Source: JBOGXA01 sp050694175 (GTDB taxonomy: Bacteria; Actinomycetota; CADDZG01; WHSQ01). Taken from it: DNA of 64,000 bases. The stretch is from NCBI GenBank assembly GCA_050694175.1, contig JBOGXA010000019.1, forward strand, positions 1 through 64,000. Direction: 5' to 3'. Made by a program: the position numbers and the translations under genes. Every line of letters starts with the position of its first letter. Position 1 is the stretch's first letter. The notes beneath the pieces were generated by a model that made no database searches, was not told the origin of the DNA, and was given only the letters and a program-made list of their open reading frames with translations. Shown in pieces: positions 9,004 to 17,656 of this stretch.

Positions 9004-10897
9004 CCCGTCCTGCGAGCGGTTGCGCCTGGAACTCTCGGCGAGGCTCGATGGTGCCACCGGCCGGGGTACCGCCTCTGCGCTCGATGCCCATCTTGCGACG
9101 TGCTCGGCGTGCCGCCGTTACGAGTCGGATCTGAAGAGGGTGCGCGCTGCGCTGCGCGTGCAAGCAGCTGAGAACGTTCCCGATCTCGCCGCCGCGGTTA
9201 TGGAACGAGTCGAGCGCGACGGTCATCGCGTGCGACGCCTCGACGAATGGAGGGTCAGGGCGCGAACCGCGGCTATTGCCGCCGCCGTTGCCGCACTGCT
9301 ACTCGCAGGCGTGACGACTCCATGGCGGGACGAGCCAATCGATATCGCCGGCGCCCGCGAGATCGCCCGGGGTGTGCGCAGCGCCGCCCGCTCTCTAGGC
9401 GCCTACAAGGCGACCTATTCGATCACCGAACACAACTGGCACCCCAATGTTCCGATCCGCACGTTCAGGGCCCGGGTCTTCTTCGAAGCTCCCGAGACAT
9501 TTCGCATGCAGGTTCGCGACCTGACCGCCTATCCCAACCCCAAACTGTGGCCTGCCAACGACGTCGACCTCGTAGGCAGTCCGCGGCGCTGGTGGATTCG
9601 GGAGCCGCTGTCGTGCCCGGTCCCCGCGCTTCCGGGCTGCTCGACACCGGACTCCACGGCGCAGCGGCAACGTCTGGTCGTCAACCGCGAGCCCTTCGAC
9701 GGGACGACTGGTCTCCCAACGGACATCGTGATCCCCCTCGAGACCATCGCCAGCGCTCACTTCTTCGACGTGGAGGGCACCGGACGAGTTGCGGGCAGAC
9801 CGGTCTACCGGATCGGCCTGGACTACAGGCAGGCGATCCCTCTAGTGACCGCGCTTCAGGCGGGTGGATCGTGGCGCGAACTCCACCCCTCCGATCGCGT
9901 CGACCTGTGGGTCGACCGGTCGACCCGTTTCCCACTGCGCTTCACGGTACGCGCGGGCGATTCGCCGGAACGGACCGCGTGGGCGAGGCGGGGGTCGCTG
10001 GAGGATCGGCCCGGGCAGACCCTGCTCGAAGTGAACGCAACCTCGTTTACACGACCCCGCTTCCTTGATCGATCCTTGTTCGAGGTCCCCCACTCGGCCG
10101 TGGTGGTCGACGGTGGGTTCGCGGATCGGCCGTTCGGCCGGCTCGGAAGGCTTGCACCGGCCGACGTCGCGGGGCTCGAACCGTACCGGGCAGGGATGAG
10201 CCGGGGAGACGTCATCCTGTCGTACGCCGACGGAATGACGTGGCTGAAGATCCGATTCGAACGGAGGGGGCGCGGGCCCGCAACCTTCGCGGACCCGACC
10301 TGGGCAGAGGAGGTGGCGCTCGGCCCTGCAGGCTTCGGGTATTACCGACCGGCCGGCGAGTCGTTGCGCCGGCAAATCGATGTCTATGCGCGCAACGTTC
10401 ACGTCCTTGTCGAATCCAACCTCGCGCGCAGAGATGCCCTTGCGGTTGCGTCGTCGTTGCCCATCGTTGGGCGCCGCCTGCCGGCACGCCTGGCCGGTGC
10501 CAACGGCCTCGTCGTCCGCAGACTAGATACCCGTGCCGAAATCACATCCAATCCTGGCGTCAGGCTTCCGACCGACCTTCCGGATGGGTACGATCCCGCG
10601 CTCCCAACCGGCGGACTCATGTACAGGTCGCGCGCCGGGACGGAAACCGTCATCGTCTACTACCAGCAGCGGGAAGCCGAGTTCGACGGAATCGGCATTC
10701 ATATAACGACCACCGCGGCAACCTATCTGCCGCCGTCGTCTGAGAGCTTCGAGGCCGTTCGGGTAAATGGAGTCGCGGGCCGCTACTCGACCGAGCGCAA
10801 CGAGCTCGAATGGATCAAGAACGGCGTCTACCGGGCGGTGGCGGCTCCGTCGTTCGACCTGGGAGTCATCCTGCGCATTGCGGAGAGTCTGAAATGA
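8993..10897 (+). CDS. Membrane anti-sigma factor with large extracytoplasmic sensor region
   Basis: A 634-residue protein. The N-terminal 60 residues form a zinc-binding anti-sigma domain with HLATCSAC (HxxxCxxC). One membrane segment follows at about 93-108. The remaining 520 residues would be outside the cell. The first part (about 130-365) reads like a LolA/RseB-type sensor fold; the last part (from about 520, PTDLPDGYDP to the end) resembles domains found in other sigma-regulatory proteins. It starts at GTG inside the sigma gene (11-base overlap) and shares ATGA with the peptidase gene downstream. The fusion of anti-sigma and RseB-like parts is larger than usual. The signal is unknown. 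Confidence 0.85.
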   Translation: MKPDPSCERLRLELSARLDGATGRGTASALDAHLATCSACRRYESDLKRVRAALRVQAAENVPDLAAAVMERVERDGHRVRRLDEWRVRARTAAIAAAVAALLLAGVTTPWRDEPIDIAGAREIARGVRSAARSLGAYKATYSITEHNWHPNVPIRTFRARVFFEAPETFRMQVRDLTAYPNPKLWPANDVDLVGSPRRWWIREPLSCPVPALPGCSTPDSTAQRQRLVVNREPFDGTTGLPTDIVIPLETIASAHFFDVEGTGRVAGRPVYRIGLDYRQAIPLVTALQAGGSWRELHPSDRVDLWVDRSTRFPLRFTVRAGDSPERTAWARRGSLEDRPGQTLLEVNATSFTRPRFLDRSLFEVPHSAVVVDGGFADRPFGRLGRLAPADVAGLEPYRAGMSRGDVILSYADGMTWLKIRFERRGRGPATFADPTWAEEVALGPAGFGYYRPAGESLRRQIDVYARNVHVLVESNLARRDALAVASSLPIVGRRLPARLAGANGLVVRRLDTRAEITSNPGVRLPTDLPDGYDPALPTGGLMYRSRAGTETVIVYYQQREAEFDGIGIHITTTAATYLPPSSESFEAVRVNGVAGRYSTERNELEWIKNGVYRAVAAPSFDLGVILRIAESLK

Positions 10898-12135
10898 GTC
10901 GCATGGTTCGGTGGGGAGGACGATTGGCGGCAGCGGCCGTCGGAGCCGCCCTCGGAGCGTCGGTGATGCTCGCCGCGAATAGCCTGGGTGACTCGGAGGA
11001 CACAAAGACACGCCCGCCCGGACGCATCTCGTCGCCGCCGGCGATCAGCGCATCGTCGTCACCGTCTCCACACGGGCTGTCAAAGAGCAAGCTACGCGCC
11101 GCGATTCGACCGCGCGGAACGGTGCTGGTATGGGCTCCGCTGGGTACCCCTCCGAACAGTGAGCGAGCGATCGAGAGGATCGCCGGCGTACGAGCGGCGA
11201 CAACCGTCCGGGCCGGCCTCGATTGGCTCATACGCTCGCGCTCGCCTGATGGAGTCGTTGTCGACCGAGCACCCAGAGGCTTCGCCATCCCATTCGAGAC
11301 CGCAATCGTCGATCTCGACTACGCCGGCTTCGTGGCACCGGCAGAGCGCGACGACATCCTCGCCCTTAGGCACGGTGAAGTCCTGCTTGCCGAGACGGCG
11401 GCGGAGCTGCGGCGCGCGCGCCCAGGATCGGTGATCCAGTTCCGCGACCGAACGGTTCGGGTCGCCGGGATCGTTAGCGACGTCGCTACCAACGGCTACG
11501 AGGCGATCGCGCGCGCCCCCATGCCCGCGTGGGAAAGAGTCGATACATTCGTCCTGGCCGCAGGCCCCCCGTCGGTTCGTCGAAAGATCGAGCAGCGAAT
11601 CAAGTCCCAACTCCAACCGGGCCAGCGCTTACGTTTCCGCGTCGCGGACGAGCAGCCCTTCCAGCGCTACGGGGATGCCGTGCACCCGCAGATGATCATC
11701 AAGAAGCACTTCGGTGAGTTCGCGGCACGGCCGCTCCCCTCGGGACATCTACAGATCGAAGGGTCGTGGTTGAAGCGGAACCTGCGTCGGGCGCGCGTGC
11801 CGATCCTCGGTGAGGTTGTCTGTCACAAGGCTCTGCTGCCGCAACTCACGCAGGCATTGAGGACGATCTCGGACCGAGGCATGGCCCACATGGTCGACAG
11901 GTCAAGCTTTGGCGGCTGCTTCGGGCCCCGTTTCATAGACCTCAATCCAGACGGTCGCATCTCGCATCACTCATGGGGGATCGCGTTCGACATCAACGTC
12001 AAGCAGAACGCGTTCGGCAGGGAACCCAACCTGGACCCGAGGCTGGTGCGCGCAATCGAGCAGTGGGGCTTCACATGGGGCGGCCGCTGGATCATCCCCG
12101 ACGGGATGCACTTCGAGTGGCAACGGTGGCCGTAA
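10894..12135 (+). CDS. Membrane-anchored M15-family peptidase-like protein
   Basis: A 413-residue protein with an N-terminal signal anchor (about residues 9-30) and a Ser/Pro-rich stretch. The C-terminal domain has the zinc-peptidase signature of the VanY/M15 group: HHSWGIAFDIN near residue 365 and PDGMHFEW close to the end, with a GGRW segment between. This family cleaves D-Ala-D-Ala or related bonds in peptidoglycan peptides. The start ATG overlaps the anti-sigma stop (ATGA), so the peptidase is the third gene of the sigma operon and a likely part of the envelope response. The middle region (about 60-300) is not recognised. Confidence 0.82.
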   Translation: MSRMVRWGGRLAAAAVGAALGASVMLAANSLGDSEDTKTRPPGRISSPPAISASSSPSPHGLSKSKLRAAIRPRGTVLVWAPLGTPPNSERAIERIAGVRAATTVRAGLDWLIRSRSPDGVVVDRAPRGFAIPFETAIVDLDYAGFVAPAERDDILALRHGEVLLAETAAELRRARPGSVIQFRDRTVRVAGIVSDVATNGYEAIARAPMPAWERVDTFVLAAGPPSVRRKIEQRIKSQLQPGQRLRFRVADEQPFQRYGDAVHPQMIIKKHFGEFAARPLPSGHLQIEGSWLKRNLRRARVPILGEVVCHKALLPQLTQALRTISDRGMAHMVDRSSFGGCFGPRFIDLNPDGRISHHSWGIAFDINVKQNAFGREPNLDPRLVRAIEQWGFTWGGRWIIPDGMHFEWQRWP

Positions 12136-12178
12136 GTGGGTGAGTGTCCCTCACGTCCCGTATAGGCCGCCGAAATGC

Positions 12179-12796
12179 TCAGTCGGTCATTTTCTGAAGG
12201 ACGAACTGGCTCCCATCCCGCAGAGCCCAGTGAGCTTTTCCGGAGGCAACGAACTCGTCTACCGCCTTCTTCACCCCACCGCTCCACCACCCTTTGGTCC
12301 CGTAGTCGTCTCCTGCGATGTAGCCGCCGGGTCTGACTTTGGCGTGATAGATGAGGAGGTCCTGCCGTACGAAGTCATATGAATGATTGCCATCGATGTA
12401 GACCCAGTCGAAGTAGCCGTCTGGAAAGCTCGCTCCCGCGTCGGCCGACGGGGCGCGATGCAGGTGCACAACTCCGCTCGCGATCTCCTCTTCGAATTTC
12501 CGTTGAACGTCGTCAAAGATTCCGTCCATGTCCTCTTGACTCTTGGCCACCTTTCCCCCATACATCGCGTCCTCGTAGCCTTCATCCTGAACGAACTCCC
12601 AGGGGTCGATGAGGTGAAGAGAAGTCGGCTGAGTCTTGTTGAGGATTCTCCTGGAGAAGGCTCCCTTCCAAACACCGATCTCCGCACACACGGACCCATC
12701 CGGCATCATTTGGAGCACTTTCAGGCGAGCGTTACGGCGGGGACTCTTGGCACCTTTCCGAGCCGGGAACCACTTCTTGAGTCGCTTCATGCCCAC
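12179..12796 (-). CDS. Class I SAM-dependent methyltransferase
   Basis: A 205-residue protein of the Methyltransf_24 type. The SAM-binding loop appears as VCAEIGVWKGAFSRRIL (about 36-52). Other family marks are LHLIDPWEF, FDWVYIDGNHSYDFV and a late GDDYG. Proteins like this often sit in surface-polysaccharide or small-molecule clusters, but no such cluster is here. The start is ATG at 12796 or two codons in. It is convergent with the M15 gene, 43 bases away, and the acceptor is unknown. Confidence 0.85.
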   Translation of the reverse strand: MGMKRLKKWFPARKGAKSPRRNARLKVLQMMPDGSVCAEIGVWKGAFSRRILNKTQPTSLHLIDPWEFVQDEGYEDAMYGGKVAKSQEDMDGIFDDVQRKFEEEIASGVVHLHRAPSADAGASFPDGYFDWVYIDGNHSYDFVRQDLLIYHAKVRPGGYIAGDDYGTKGWWSGGVKKAVDEFVASGKAHWALRDGSQFVLQKMTD

Positions 12797-12829
12797 GCTG
12801 CCGATGTTAGAGCACGTGTCTCGGCTGCG

Positions 12830-13318
12830 TTAGTCGACGGGAGACACGGACGCCCTTAGGGCTAGCTCGACTGCTTCGGCCGGGGAGCCCGCGATCTCGA
12901 TCGCCTCCACCGGGCCACTTTCTTTGCCGAGGCGCCACGTATGCAGCCCCACCACCGGGACCCCAATCTTGAGAGCGAGTGCGATCTCGGACAGAGTGCC
13001 GAACTCGCCGCCGACCGCTATGACTGCATCGACCGCGCGTACGATCAGCGCGTTTCGCATCTCACCCAATCCCGTTGCGACGGCAACATCGACATAGTCA
13101 TTCGCGTGACGCCTGTCTGACGTCGGCAGAATGCCCACGGTCGTTCCCCCTGCGGCCTTGGCTCCCCGGCACGAAGCCTCCATCACGCCTGTCATCCCGC
13201 CGCCGACGAGAACGGCCCCGCGCTCGCCGAGCAACCGGCCGACTTCGAACGCGGCGGCGTCCGTATCCGGGTGCGGGTCGCCTGCGCCCACCACCGCGAT
13301 GTACGCCGTGGCACTCAC
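12830..13318 (-). CDS. TIGR00725-family SLOG nucleotide-binding protein
   Basis: A 162-residue Rossmann-like protein of the LOG/DprA-related SLOG superfamily. It has the nucleotide motifs VVGAGDP near the N-terminus, VLVGGGMTGVMEA and the late AVGGEFGTLSEIALAL. I choose the GTG at 13316-13318 because it overlaps the hemW stop by four bases (GTGA); the longer frame upstream is hemW antisense-frame sequence. LOG proteins hydrolyse cytokinin-type nucleoside monophosphates, but TIGR00725 members lack an assigned reaction. It ends the lepA-hemW operon. Confidence 0.88.
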   Translation of the reverse strand: MSATAYIAVVGAGDPHPDTDAAAFEVGRLLGERGAVLVGGGMTGVMEASCRGAKAAGGTTVGILPTSDRRHANDYVDVAVATGLGEMRNALIVRAVDAVIAVGGEFGTLSEIALALKIGVPVVGLHTWRLGKESGPVEAIEIAGSPAEAVELALRASVSPVD

Positions 13319-14505
13319 AGCAGTCGTGAACAGACGTCGTTGGCCAGTAGCGTCGCATGCGGCGCTAGCCGCAGATAACCGTCGGTCCGTACGAGCAGGC
13401 CGGCGGCGAGCAAGGATTCGATCGCGGTGGCCCGCTCCTCGAGACAGGAAATCCCGAAGCGCGCCGCGAATGCATCGACCTCGACCCCGGAGACAAGCCG
13501 GAGCCCCAGCATCAACGCCTCGCCCGCCCGATCCGAGGGGTCGAGCACCTCGAAGCCGTCCTCGGTGCCTCCCGAGGTGGTCGCGCGGGACACGAAGTCG
13601 CGTGGCAGGCGGACGTTCCAGTAGCGACGCCCACCGATGTGTCCGTGCGCACCCGCGCCGAAGCCGAGGTAGTCGCCGGCCGACCAGTACAGGACGTTGT
13701 GTCGCGACGCGCAGCCGGGCAGAGCCCAGTTGGAGATCTCGTAGCGCGCGTACCCGGCGTTGCCTAATGTCTCCTCGGCGAGCACGTGGCGCGCTGCCTG
13801 CACGTCCGGGTCCACGTCGGCGATGCGCCCGGTGCGGACGAGCGTCGCCAACGGCGTCCTTTCCTCGACGGTGAGGGCGTAACAGGACACGTGGTCCGGC
13901 CCGCTGTCGACGATCCCTGCAAGCGAGATCGACCAATCCTCTTCGCGTTCCCACGGTGATCCATAGATGAGATCGGCGTTGAGATCGTCGACGCCGGCGC
14001 GACGGGCCGCGTCGAGGGCGGCGAGGGCTTGTTCGGCCGAGTGCCTACGCCCAAGGCCGCGCAGTACGTGCGGAGCCAGTGACTGAACGCCGACCGAAAC
14101 GCGGGTGAAGCCGCTCTCGAGAAGGTCGGCGAACGCTCCCTCGTCGACTGTCTCGGGGTTGACCTCGATCGTGACCTCGGCAATGGGGCTGATATCTACC
14201 CTGTTGCGCACCGCCCTGAGAATGCGAGCAAGGGCCGCGGGCGCAAGCAGCGTCGGTGTGCCGCCCCCGAAGAACACCGACGTCGCCGCCGGAAAGTCCC
14301 AGCCGGGCGCGGCCGTTTCGATGTCCGTGATCAACGCCTCTACATAGGCGGTGTGGATCTCGTCCTGGCCGTCGTACGTGTTGAAGTCGCAATAGTGGCA
14401 ACGATGCAAGCAGAACGGGATGTGGACGTAGACACCGAACCCGGGCTCGGCGGCCCACGTCCCGGCGCGGTCTCTCCGCTGGGAGGTGTGCGTCGCGACG
14501 GTCAC
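13315..14505 (-). CDS. hemW: HemW, radical SAM heme chaperone
   Basis: A 396-residue member of the coproporphyrinogen III oxidase-like radical SAM family. Cys32, Cys36 and Cys39 (CLHRCHYC) bind the 4Fe-4S cluster. The later motif SRHNVLYW matches the HNxxYW heme-binding motif of HemW. It lacks the extra cysteine of true HemN (CxxxCxxC followed by F, not CxC), so a heme-trafficking role is preferred over coproporphyrinogen oxidation. The GTG start at 14503-14505 overlaps the lepA stop (GTGA). Confidence 0.92.
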   Translation of the reverse strand: MTVATHTSQRRDRAGTWAAEPGFGVYVHIPFCLHRCHYCDFNTYDGQDEIHTAYVEALITDIETAAPGWDFPAATSVFFGGGTPTLLAPAALARILRAVRNRVDISPIAEVTIEVNPETVDEGAFADLLESGFTRVSVGVQSLAPHVLRGLGRRHSAEQALAALDAARRAGVDDLNADLIYGSPWEREEDWSISLAGIVDSGPDHVSCYALTVEERTPLATLVRTGRIADVDPDVQAARHVLAEETLGNAGYARYEISNWALPGCASRHNVLYWSAGDYLGFGAGAHGHIGGRRYWNVRLPRDFVSRATTSGGTEDGFEVLDPSDRAGEALMLGLRLVSGVEVDAFAARFGISCLEERATAIESLLAAGLLVRTDGYLRLAPHATLLANDVCSRLL

Positions 14506-16316
14506 TTCGACGATCCGTCCGAGTCGAGGCGCAGCGCGTCGATGAAGGCTGCCTGCGGCACCTCGACCGACCCGATCTGCTTCATGCGCCGCTTTCCCTC
14601 CTTCTGCCGTTCGAGCAGCTTTCGCTTGCGCGTCACGTCCCCTCCGTAGCATTTGGCGAGAACATCTTTGCGCTTTGCTTTGACGGTTTCGCGGGCGATC
14701 ACACGCGAGCCGATGGCTGCCTGTATGGGGACGTCGTAAAGCTGCCGAGGAATCAGCTTTCGCAACCGCTCGGTCATGTTCTTGCCGTACTCGTAGGCTC
14801 TGTCTCGATGAACGATCGTAGAAAACGCGTCGACCGGTTGCTGGTTGAGAAGGACATCGACGCGCACGAGATCGGACGCGTACATGCCAACGGGCTCGTA
14901 GTCGAGCGACGCGTAGCCCTTCGTCCTGCTCTTCAGCTGATCGAAGAAGTCGAAGATGATCTCCCCCAGGGGGAGGTGGTAACGGATCTCAACCCGCTCG
15001 GGTGACAAGTAGTGCATCTCCTTGAGCTCACCGCGCCGGTCCTGGCATAGCTGCATGATCGTCCCCACGTAGTCCGACGGAGACACGACCATGACCGAAA
15101 CGTAGGGTTCGAACACAGAATCGATCTGGCTTCGGTCCGGCATCTCGGTCGGATTGTGAACCTCCTTCTTCTCGCCGGTCGTCAGTACAATCTCGTAACC
15201 GACCGACGGCGCAGTCGCGATCAACTCGAGGTCGGACTCCCGCTCGAGCCTCTCTCTCACGATCTCCATGTGCAACAGGCCGAGAAACCCGCAGCGAAAG
15301 CCGAACCCCAGAGCGGCGGACGACTCCGGCTCGTAAACGAGCGCGGCGTCGTTGAGCTTCAGTTTGTCGAGCGCGTCCCGAAGCAGCGGGAAGTCGTCGC
15401 CGTCGATCGGGTAGATGCCGGCGAACACCATCGGCTTGGGTTCCCGATAACCAGGCAATGCGGCCGCCGCAGGGGTCTCCGTCGCCGTCACGGTGTCTCC
15501 CACCTTGGCCAGTCGGACCTCCTTGATCCCCGCGATGAGATACCCGACCTCTCCGGTCTCAAGCCGGTCGACCGGGCGTGCGTCGGGCGCCATCACTCCG
15601 ATCTCGTCGGCGTCCGCATTGAGCTCAGCCGCCATGAAGCGGATGGGTTGGCGAGTCTGAAGTGACCCGTCGATCACACGCACGTAAGCGATAACCCCTC
15701 GATACGAGTCGTAAACCGAGTCGAACACGAGCGCGCGAAGCGCTCCTCTCGGGTCCCCTCCGGGTGCCGGGATCCTCGTGACGATCGCTTCGAGCAGGTC
15801 GGGGACACCCTCACCGGTCTTGGCCGACACTCTGAAAACGTCACCCGGTTCGCAACCAACGAGCGCCGCCAGCTCCTCGGCGTACTTGTCGGGCTGCGCA
15901 GCGGGCAAATCGATCTTGTTCAGTACAGGGATGATCTCCAGTCCCGCATCGACCGCTTGGTACAAGTTGGTGAGCGTCTGGGCCTCGATCCCTTGTGCCG
16001 CGTCGACCAGCAAGAGAACGCCGTCGCACGCGGCGAGCGATCGAGAGACCTCGTATCCGAAATCGACGTGACCGGGAGTGTCGATGAGATTGATCTCGTA
16101 TGACTCTCCGTTCCTTGCGGAGTATTCCATCCGCACTGCCGCGGCCTTGATTGTGATGCCCCGTTCGCGCTCGAGGTCCATACGATCGAGGAACTGCTCA
16201 CGCATGTCCCGTTCGGCCACCGTCCCCGTAAGCTGGAGGAGTCGGTCCGAGAGTGTGCTCTTGCCGTGATCGATGTGGGCGATGACGGCGACCGCCCGTT
16301 GGTGTGCCTGTTCCAT
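14502..16316 (-). CDS. lepA: Elongation factor 4 (LepA)
   Basis: A 604-residue translational GTPase that acts on ribosomes during initiation or back-translocation. The G1 motif AHIDHGKST is at 13-21 and DTPGHVDF (G3) follows. NKIDLP (G4) and the LepA-specific C-terminal domain (LIPRQLYDVPIQAAIG, then KCYGGDVTRKRKLLERQK) are all intact. The start is ATG at 16314-16316, giving the normal family length; the upstream in-frame ATG would add six residues. It is divergent from rpsT and heads the lepA-hemW unit. Confidence 0.97.
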   Translation of the reverse strand: MEQAHQRAVAVIAHIDHGKSTLSDRLLQLTGTVAERDMREQFLDRMDLERERGITIKAAAVRMEYSARNGESYEINLIDTPGHVDFGYEVSRSLAACDGVLLLVDAAQGIEAQTLTNLYQAVDAGLEIIPVLNKIDLPAAQPDKYAEELAALVGCEPGDVFRVSAKTGEGVPDLLEAIVTRIPAPGGDPRGALRALVFDSVYDSYRGVIAYVRVIDGSLQTRQPIRFMAAELNADADEIGVMAPDARPVDRLETGEVGYLIAGIKEVRLAKVGDTVTATETPAAAALPGYREPKPMVFAGIYPIDGDDFPLLRDALDKLKLNDAALVYEPESSAALGFGFRCGFLGLLHMEIVRERLERESDLELIATAPSVGYEIVLTTGEKKEVHNPTEMPDRSQIDSVFEPYVSVMVVSPSDYVGTIMQLCQDRRGELKEMHYLSPERVEIRYHLPLGEIIFDFFDQLKSRTKGYASLDYEPVGMYASDLVRVDVLLNQQPVDAFSTIVHRDRAYEYGKNMTERLRKLIPRQLYDVPIQAAIGSRVIARETVKAKRKDVLAKCYGGDVTRKRKLLERQKEGKRRMKQIGSVEVPQAAFIDALRLDSDGSSK

Positions 16317-16426
16317 TAGCCCTGAGGGTAGCAATCCGCCGGTGCACTCTCCGTGCAGCCAGGAAGCGACCGACGAGTGCTATCCTGACCCGGTCATTCC
16401 CCGAAAGGAAAGCCTCCTAAGCGCGT

Positions 16427-16684
16427 ATGGCGAACATCAAGAGCCAGATCAAGAGGAACAGGCAGAACGAGGTCGGCCGGGCCCGTAACAAGGGCGTCCG
16501 CTCGCGCCTCAAGACACTGACGAAGCGCGTCACCGACAGCATCGAGTCGGGCGACGAGGAAGAGCGCGACAACGCGTATCGGGCGGCGGTCAAAGCCTAC
16601 GACCAGGCCGCTGCCAAAGGCGTGATCCATCGCAACAAGGCCGCCAACGCGAAGTCCCGGCTCGCCAAGCGCCTCACCGACTGA
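16427..16684 (+). CDS. rpsT: 30S ribosomal protein S20
   Basis: An 85-residue basic protein matching bS20 along its length, starting MANIKSQIKRNRQNE and ending AKSRLAKRLTD. It binds 16S rRNA early in 30S assembly. It is a single plus-strand gene between divergent lepA and convergent holA. Its stop codon lies inside the end of holA (11-base tail-to-tail overlap). Confidence 0.97.
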   Translation: MANIKSQIKRNRQNEVGRARNKGVRSRLKTLTKRVTDSIESGDEEERDNAYRAAVKAYDQAAAKGVIHRNKAANAKSRLAKRLTD

Positions 16685-17615
16685 CTACGCGGCCTCCTTC
16701 CACGATTCGAACGACCGCGCCCTCGAGGGCTGCGGCCGGGGGCACGTCCCCGCCCTTCATCTCGACATCGGTCGCGGCGAGGATCTGCATTGCATCCACG
16801 AGCTCGTCTTCGTTGTACGAGCGCGCCTGCTTGGCGAGGCGTTCCGCACGCCATCCGGGCAGCCCGAGAAAATCGCCGACAACCGACGCGCCCTGATCCG
16901 CGACCCGTCGCACTCTGAGCATCCGTCGTACGTGCGCCGCCAGGGCCCCGAACAGAACGAGCGGCTCCTCCCCCTGTTCGAATAGGCGCCGCAGCGCGGT
17001 CATGGCCGGCGCCAGGCGGCGATCACCCACCGCATCCGTAAAGACGTAGATACGCTCGTCGGCAAGTCGGGCGAACAGTCTCTTTACGTCCGCAGCCGCG
17101 ACGCGCGCCCCCGGGCCGAGGGCGCTCGCCGTCTGGGCAAGCGCACCGTCGAGATCACGCAGCTCGTTTCCCACGGTGTCAATCAACGTCCACGCGGCCC
17201 GGTCGTCGACGCGCAGGTTGTGGTTGCCGGCGCGCCCCTTGATCCAGCTCACGAGTCGACGCCCCTTGGGAGCCTCGAGCGTGACCACAGCGCCCAGCTT
17301 CTTGGCCTCTGCATCGAGCTTCGTCCGCCCCGAGGAAACCAGCACAAGCACCGAGTGCGGCGACGGACTGTCCAGGTACCGCGCGATGGTCTCGACCTGA
17401 TCCTTGACCAGGTCCCGAGCGCCGTAAACGACCACGAGCCGCCGGCCTCCGAGCAGCGACGGCGTCTCGAGAGCGGTGAGGAGATCGGCGGTCGACACCC
17501 GCGCATCGAAGATGGCTTCCGAGAGCGGATCGGCTCCGCTCTCTGCGCGCACCTTGTCGAGTGCCTCGTCGGCGAGGAACTCCTCGCCGGCGAGGACGTA
17601 GATGGGATGGCTCAC
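16674..17615 (-). CDS. holA: DNA polymerase III subunit delta
   Basis: A 313-residue clamp-loader delta subunit that opens the beta clamp. It starts at GTG 17613-17615 (SHPIYVLAGEEFLADEAL), which gives the family length. The N-terminal AAA+-like domain has LLGGRRLVVVYGARDL; the C-terminal collar has LFGALAAHVRRMLRVRRV. As in other delta subunits there is no working Walker A. It follows comEC by 41 bases and overlaps the 3' end of rpsT on the opposite strand, the standard actinobacterial arrangement. Confidence 0.93.
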   Translation of the reverse strand: MSHPIYVLAGEEFLADEALDKVRAESGADPLSEAIFDARVSTADLLTALETPSLLGGRRLVVVYGARDLVKDQVETIARYLDSPSPHSVLVLVSSGRTKLDAEAKKLGAVVTLEAPKGRRLVSWIKGRAGNHNLRVDDRAAWTLIDTVGNELRDLDGALAQTASALGPGARVAAADVKRLFARLADERIYVFTDAVGDRRLAPAMTALRRLFEQGEEPLVLFGALAAHVRRMLRVRRVADQGASVVGDFLGLPGWRAERLAKQARSYNEDELVDAMQILAATDVEMKGGDVPPAAALEGAVVRIVEGGRVVSR

Positions 17616-17656
17616 CGGTTTGCTGCGTCGGACCAACGGGTGTGCACTTCGGGATC

